A stretch of 64,000 nt of DNA, from positions 186,001 through 250,000 of the forward strand of contig NW_027043822.1 of the NCBI RefSeq assembly GCF_037102585.1. Reading direction: 5' to 3'. A program made the position numbers and the translations under genes. The notes under the pieces are model-generated. The model did not search any database, had not been told where the DNA came from, and worked only from the letters and a program-made list of their open reading frames with translations. Positions 59,801 to 64,000 of this stretch are shown here, in pieces. Within the stretch, counting starts at the first letter, position 1; each line of letters opens with the position of its first letter. The DNA comes from Saccharomycopsis crataegensis (lineage: Eukaryota > Ascomycota > Saccharomycetes > Ascoideales > Saccharomycopsidaceae).

Positions 59801-60143
59801 AAAAGTGTTACGTATTGACGGGTTGAGCTCATTGGTTATTGAAGAAATTTTGAAGAGCTCAAGTACTGGACCAACCACCAATACAATGATTACTACTGAT
59901 GGTGACATTACTTCACCGGATTCCTTTATGGTGACTCAAAACATTTTCCTTTCAAAGCTTCTCCATGACCCATATGGAAATTATGTGTTGCAAACTGTTC
60001 TTGATGTAGCTGAAAAACCAACGAAATTCAATCAATTAGCAGATTTGATTCGCCCGTTGTTACCAACTGTGAGAAATACTGCACATGGAAGAAGAATTGC
60101 GACGAAAGTTGCTGTAGTATCCGGAGGAAGTTTGGATGCTTGA
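56850..60143 (+). CDS. PUF4: Pumilio/PUF RNA-binding protein, Puf4-like
   Basis: From the ATG at 56850 the protein has 1097 residues (yeast Puf4 888). The N-terminal 715 residues are disordered, Asn/Ser/Gln/Met-rich, with two similar Ser-Trp-Ser-(Leu/Ile)-Ala-Ser motifs each preceded by His or Lys-Arg. The PUF domain runs from about residue 721 to 1085 with eight repeats. Repeat signatures such as Asp-Gln-His-Gly-Cys-Arg-Phe-Leu-Gln, Phe-Gly-Asn-Tyr-Leu-Ile-Gln and His-Arg-His-Gly-Cys-Cys-Val-Leu-Gln-Arg match Puf4 closely. PUF proteins bind UGUA elements in mRNA 3' UTRs and promote deadenylation and decay. An Asn-rich loop interrupts repeats 1 and 2, and a Thr-rich loop lies in the repeat 7 region. 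Mpt5 (Puf5) is the alternative. Confidence 0.88.
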   Translation: MGIISGSSVIGSTGGSGTDSAQSTTTASAASTSATFHQRRVLSSFVHDFFRNSSSTSNDLTPNAKKLSSTSPLFGDSSDNSISTGSIANTSLGNLSGAATGATSSMNGGSTTEPPATDLDLNTVLGDLDLDYNEPTRRPSSNGTSSATSYRLADPGAASQQPPNAKTSSASSNSSSGTITAGSLNPEKKKHQHSWSLASNFVPGQPDSSSFDPTITPLDHIKSRFAHAASRSVSGPSFTSSYLENKINLDSLNKNGSGENLLLHGTRSGGSSGTNYSAAGYKLGNANINNDANSSFDESRSTANYPLSEIDPNLISTNFSGSSNKVPIMNHPNGVQQQPALWQKPLKTRFIDHQNNASGANHKRSWSIASYSVVQNDSDKPNSMGSHNPTNVISNKPNSADMESELAVVQEIPTPTSASTSTSGSVTRSNSMSFSQSYQQQQPQQQSQQPRQYNGYAMNNNAPQVGLNGYAAQPQVNPMAGMNVNPMMGMNGLTNMNLMNMNMNLAGGVAGAPSSAPGSGYPPNMPLQVSNGSMIHNLGNNGSGMVMQMAPPQFMSMNNHPLAQNPHILQQDVNNRMTGQQPPQQRELNNMRLGGNPGNNGFNQQSGFQNNGYQNNYQRRYNNNNNNNVNPKFMKNGDSGFANGNLNNNKFANNANGLGAGNSMGSGNNFSNGSNNKFGFGNHGHPNSFNNMEANSNNGNRKRSGNGDDGSRFVSVTIDDFKGQVYSLCKDQHGCRFLQRQLDLYDVNSNSHNNNQSSDSNDAASGTKSRPENYAATIIFNEIYLHIVELMTDQFGNYLIQKLLDQITTKQRITLIKNLSSNFISIALDSHGTRALQKLIDVISTQEENLIIIDAFANDIVSLSRDLNGNHVVQKILTKFNYRPENIQFIFDAACEHCIKISTHRHGCCVLQRCLDYGSLDQCKQLSLVIARNCLNLAVDPFGNYVVQYVLSKGEEESIGIIVESVLQKVLFLSTHKFGSNVIEKVLRIDGLSSLVIEEILKSSSTGPTTNTMITTDGDITSPDSFMVTQNIFLSKLLHDPYGNYVLQTVLDVAEKPTKFNQLADLIRPLLPTVRNTAHGRRIATKVAVVSGGSLDA

Positions 60144-61569
60144 ATTGATTTTTGTTTTGCCAGTAATTACTGTTTAGATGAAATGTAAACTGGTCTACCG
60201 GTTTTCATTGGCCTGTTACTTTCCTTGTTTCCTTAGTCCTGTTGTACTGTTGTGATGAGGATGTTGATTTTTCTTTGTTTCTCTTTTTATATTCCATCGC
60301 AATTTTTTTCAAAGTATACCAAATTGCCACAACCATGTTCAATTTTTCCCAAATCATGGGTTATTCCGGCATCGTCTAATTGTTTTCCTCTTTCCCTCCT
60401 TAATCCCTTGTGTGAAATTATTTTGTATCTTATTGTTTTATGCCATCTCATGTGTTATTTTATTATTAAATTAGATCATTTTGTACAACTATTTGTCTCC
60501 TCGTCACGTTCTTGCTTACTGTTACTACTATCTTATAGCCATGCCTTAGTTCCTAATCTTGTACCAATAATATCTTTACTACTGTCCATGGTTATTCATG
60601 ATTATGCCAAATGTAATCACTAGTTCCCAGTGGTGATGTGGTGATGTATACACTTATTATAATCTCCCGATATTTCATCTTTGTTCTCATAAGTTAACGG
60701 TGCTTGGTGTTTCCAAAAGATGTTGATGGATTTTCGTTTTGCTCTCAGCTTACTTTAAATCATATTATAAGAGCCTAAAAGATAATTTACACAACCCCAA
60801 AGATCTGCCAGCTTTTTTAAAAAAAAAAAAAAAAAAAATTGAAAAATCTCTTCACCTTATCAAAAATCAAAAAACGACATTTTTCTTTCCTAACTAATCT
60901 TTTGTGTCCTTTACGAATTTTAATTCTTCTTTTTTCTTACAAGCTACTTTCTCCCTGTCAACTTGAATTTATTTTTATTTCTTTTTGTTAAAATACTGAT
61001 TATCCCAGTATCTTCATGTCTTGTTTATCATCTCAATCTCTGTGTGGGTATCACTGCCAGTGGTCCTGATAACAGTTGACACATTTTGGCACGTGAAGAA
61101 TGCATATTAGGAATATTTCAACATGCAGCAACCGTAATAGGAGATCCGCTGAAAGTCGGTGACGGCAAGGAACTCAAAAGACCGATTTCAACTAACATTC
61201 GCCACCTCTTTCTATATACATAATAATTAAGGTTTTTGCTATACACTTTAATAAGAGAATATTAATTTCAACTAGAAAGAAGTCTCAAGAATACTATGTC
61301 AACAAGCCCCATGTATTTGGTGAAAATCATCAATAACTTGCTCGGATAACTGGAAAAAAAAATGTATTGCACATCCTAGAATTCATGAATAATTCAAGTA
61401 TGATTGAAGGTTACCAATACAATAAGATAGGGAAATCCAAACCGTTACTTATGATGAGGGGACATTGTCCAGTGATACCGACACGGCCGTGACGGCCGCT
61501 TTCCGTGAATGATTTTTTTTTTTTTTTTTTTTTGGCCTGACTCAATTTATTGTCAAGAATGGGTTCAGC
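60144..61569. promoter_or_regulatory. 1.43-kb region, PUF4-like 3' UTR and VBA promoter
   Basis: T-rich 3' sequence follows the PUF stop. An A-run lies at about 60820-60838, and CACGTG at 61090-61095 about 475 bp upstream of the transporter. A GC-rich palindromic site lies at 61482-61491 and a T-run at about 61513-61533. I see no gene; the open frame at 60252-60623 looks like T-rich UTR. Confidence 0.5.
61482..61499. promoter_or_regulatory. CGGCCG palindromes upstream of the VBA-type gene
   Basis: CACGGCCGTG (61482-61491) is a perfect 10-bp palindrome and is followed at once by ACGGCCGC (61492-61499). They lie about 75 bp upstream of the ATG in otherwise AT-rich DNA. CGG half-sites of this kind suit zinc-cluster (Zn2Cys6) regulators; the factor is unknown. 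Confidence 0.45.
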
Positions 61570-63291
61570 ATGGCCAGTATGAGTCAACAACAACAACCAT
61601 TGCTTGATCCTTCCACTACATCCCCGGGGCTTGTTGCCACGGAAATCTCCACAGAAATTGACGAGCAAATTGGAAACTATGGATCGATCGATCATCAACC
61701 AGATGAGCCACAAATTAATATTATTGATGAACCGGTTCTTCTGCCAGGACGTCAAAAAGTGATTCTTTTTTCGATCTATGTGTCAATATTTTTAGGGGCC
61801 TTGGATACTACTATTGTTGCTACCTTGTTGACCACCATCGCCAGCGATCTTGATGCATTACCTCAAGTGTCATGGATCGCGACGTCGTACTTACTTTCCT
61901 GTCTGGCATTCCAACCATTGTTCGGAAAGCTCTCAGATATCTTTGGTCGCAAGCGGTTGCTATTAATCTGTAATGTAATGTTTGCCGGTGGTTGTCTTTT
62001 GTGCGGAGTAGCGCCGAAATTTTGGCAATTATCGCTTGGAAGATTCATTACCGGGATCGGAGGCGGGGGATTCAACACTTTGGGAACCATCACCATGTCG
62101 GATATTATCCCATTAAGAGAAAGAGGAGTGTATCAAGGATATGGGAACATTGCCTATGGATTAGGAGCCGCTAGTGGAGGAATCGTTGCAGGATTTTTCA
62201 GTTCTTGGAGATGGGCGTTCTTGCTCCAAATTCCAATCTGCTTGTTTACAGGCACAATGATATTGTGTTATTTGAATCTACCAAAAGGATCCCCAGGATT
62301 AGGAGTGCATGGCCATGATGTTTGGACCAAATTCTCTAAGATTGACTTATTAGGGAGTTTCATTTTGGTTAGCTCGTTGATCGCGTTTATGTTGGCGGCG
62401 TCTATTGGTGGTAAAGATATTTCATTTGGTAGTGGTACGTTCTTGCTGCTTATTTCAGGAAGTATCTTTGGATTATTCTTGTTTTATCAATATGAATTGA
62501 GAGTGGCCAAGGAACCAGTTATCCCAGTCCATCTTTTGAAGCAACAAACGGTGCTTGCGTCTTCTTTCAATTGTTTTTTCATGTCTATGACCATGTTCAC
62601 GATGATTTATTTTGCTCCATTCTTTTGGACATCGGTGAAAGGTTATACTGCCTCGGCCAGTGGGTTAAGACTTGTCTCGAACTTTCTTGGAGTTTCTACA
62701 GGTTCGATCATGGCTGGCCACTACATGCATAAAACTGGGAAATACTATAAGCTTGCCTTGGTGTCAGGAATAGCCTCGATAGTTGGATTATTTCAGGTCT
62801 GGTTGCTTGGAGAAGATTCTAATGATTGGTACGAGTTAATAGTGCTCTTCTTGCCGGGATTAGGGACAGCAGTAATGCTTACTGTGTCTTTAGTAGCAAT
62901 GATCAGCTCGGTTGATCACAAAGAACAAGCATTGACTACCTCGATTCAATATGGGTTCAGAAGTGTCGGGTCAACCCTAGGGGTTGCTATCGCTACCGCG
63001 TTTTTCGAGGAATCTCTACAACGTAACTTGGTGAAGAATTTCCAGGAGTTGCGTAATGTTCCACCAGGCTACACCGAGGAAATGTTAAGGCAAATAATTG
63101 ACCAGGCAATGAGGCTGTCAAGTTATGCTTTTGTAGAAGCTCCAAAGTTTGCCAAGCAGGCGATTCTTTCTGCGTATGATAGAGGTTGTCATGCAGCGAT
63201 TTTGTTTGGATTGATTGCGTGTGTTATTAGTGTTATTTGTAATCTTTTCATCAAAGAACATCCTTTGACAGGGTCTATGAAAAGAACTTGA
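61570..63291 (+). CDS. MFS transporter of the DHA2/VBA type (vacuolar basic amino acids)
   Basis: The protein has 573 residues; a second ATG three codons in (61579) could also be used. A Gln-rich cytosolic N-terminus precedes about 14 membrane helices. The first helix block Phe-Leu-Gly-Ala-Leu-Asp-Thr-Thr-Ile-Val-Ala-Thr-Leu-Leu-Thr and the loop Phe-Gly-Lys-Leu-Ser-Asp-Ile-Phe-Gly-Arg-Lys (MFS motif A) are typical of the drug:H+ antiporter-2 family. The phrase Val-Ser-Trp-Ile-Ala-Thr-Ser-Tyr-Leu-Leu recalls the yeast vacuolar basic amino-acid transporters Vba1/Vba2. These import Lys, Arg and His into the vacuole. Substrate cannot be fixed from sequence, and a drug-export role is the alternative. 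Confidence 0.82.
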   Translation: MASMSQQQQPLLDPSTTSPGLVATEISTEIDEQIGNYGSIDHQPDEPQINIIDEPVLLPGRQKVILFSIYVSIFLGALDTTIVATLLTTIASDLDALPQVSWIATSYLLSCLAFQPLFGKLSDIFGRKRLLLICNVMFAGGCLLCGVAPKFWQLSLGRFITGIGGGGFNTLGTITMSDIIPLRERGVYQGYGNIAYGLGAASGGIVAGFFSSWRWAFLLQIPICLFTGTMILCYLNLPKGSPGLGVHGHDVWTKFSKIDLLGSFILVSSLIAFMLAASIGGKDISFGSGTFLLLISGSIFGLFLFYQYELRVAKEPVIPVHLLKQQTVLASSFNCFFMSMTMFTMIYFAPFFWTSVKGYTASASGLRLVSNFLGVSTGSIMAGHYMHKTGKYYKLALVSGIASIVGLFQVWLLGEDSNDWYELIVLFLPGLGTAVMLTVSLVAMISSVDHKEQALTTSIQYGFRSVGSTLGVAIATAFFEESLQRNLVKNFQELRNVPPGYTEEMLRQIIDQAMRLSSYAFVEAPKFAKQAILSAYDRGCHAAILFGLIACVISVICNLFIKEHPLTGSMKRT

Positions 63292-64000
63292 ATGATTGTC
63301 TCTTATATATGTAGATGTGTATTTTCTATATTGGCTCATTTTTTTTTTTTTTTTTCTTTCAAATTCCACTTTTATATAGTTATTTGTTTAGATAAATCCA
63401 ATCAGAATCTTCACATATCGAATGAGATTTTAATTAGTAGGTCTGACTTTATATGATGGAAAAAGAAAAGAATTAACAATAATTATATGAATCAGCTATT
63501 GAGTGTACAATTGTAGTTTGCGTCTTTCAGAAGAGACTACTGCTATATTTAGTCGGCATTTCACTATATTACACAATCCAAAGATAAAAAATATGAGAAA
63601 ATACAAAAGGCAAAACAGATTCTAGTGAGTACGGATTACCAGTAAACTTCAATAGACCAAAGATCTTGAGGGGCGAGTCTTATCCTGCGGAATGTGTTAG
63701 TTGATTATTTGAGCTGTCAAGCAGCAGCGCCGTTAGGGTGGAGGGGGACCATGCGTTGCACACAACTTGTCACAGGTCGATGGATACTGGGAAATAATTA
63801 AATGAGTCTTTTGGTTGCCTTACAGATAAAACTATTTTTGTTGTCACAATTTCCTTTTATTTAATATTTCATGCCACCAAGGGTAAAATTCTGGGAATTA
63901 TGAAGGTTTATTTTGGGTGGAGGGATTCGACAAGTTGGCGGATTTTTCTGGAAGCAAAGAAAAATATTTCCAGAAGGAAAAAAAAAAAAAAAAGATAAAA
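63292..64000. other. Right-edge region, 3' side of the VBA-type gene
   Basis: A T-run follows the gene (about 63339-63355). Further right the DNA is AT-rich except for a G-rich patch at about 63720-63755 and GGGTGGAGGG at about 63914-63923. This could be the promoter of a gene beyond the edge. I see no coding sequence. Confidence 0.45.

Overview
This window is nuclear chromosomal DNA from a budding yeast (Saccharomycotina). It is AT-rich and gene-dense. Most genes lack introns, and the few introns carry yeast-type GTATGT/GTAAGT donors and TACTAAC-like branch points. A complex I subunit of the GRIM-19 type (26858-27232) argues against Saccharomyces and its close relatives, which lost complex I. 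CTG codons look almost absent from the conserved, highly expressed genes (RPT3, TOM70, ATP7, SCJ1, HOS2). The few CTGs at alignable positions fit serine at least as well as leucine. I infer a CUG-Ser clade yeast (Debaryomyces/Candida-type), but this is not proven.

Layout. 0-6 kb: a TFIIIC subunit cut by the left edge, RPN5 (one intron), DML1 and the ER chaperone SCJ1. 7-12.9 kb: a doubtful small ORF, EGD1 (beta-NAC), frataxin YFH1, a probable Pex11-family protein and an SFK1-like membrane protein. 13-21.8 kb: an unknown disordered protein, PEX6, ATP7 (tiny first exon) and TOM70. 22.9-30 kb: NSP1 with a 105-bp tandem repeat array, RPT3, the GRIM-19 subunit and a CorA-type Mg transporter (ALR1/MNR2). 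30.5-43.2 kb: an unknown Asn/Ser-rich protein, SRF1, a MABP1/WDR62-like WD40 protein and an STP-type zinc-finger regulator. 43.2-48.1 kb: a 4.9-kb gap without a convincing gene. 48.1-63.3 kb: UBA4, a small one-pass membrane protein, PIB2, HOS2, a PUF4-like RNA-binding protein and a VBA-type vacuolar transporter.

The genes are ordinary housekeeping and regulatory loci, not an operon or island. Themes recur: proteasome (RPN5, RPT3), mitochondria (DML1, YFH1, ATP7, TOM70, GRIM-19), peroxisome (PEX6 and a nearby Pex11-like gene), and nutrient/TORC1 signalling (PIB2, STP, VBA). I saw no tRNA, rRNA, CRISPR array, phage, or intact transposon or retroelement.

The most striking observation is in EGD1. 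The only arrangement that restores the conserved Val-Gly-Gly-x-Arg-Arg-Lys junction with consensus signals uses two introns separated by an exon of one nucleotide (8387). Other points of interest are the A-AG acceptor and 9-nt first exon of ATP7, the 4.9-kb gap with its dense GATA-motif cluster, the 105/210-bp higher-order repeats in NSP1, and a duplicated 32-bp element upstream of frataxin.
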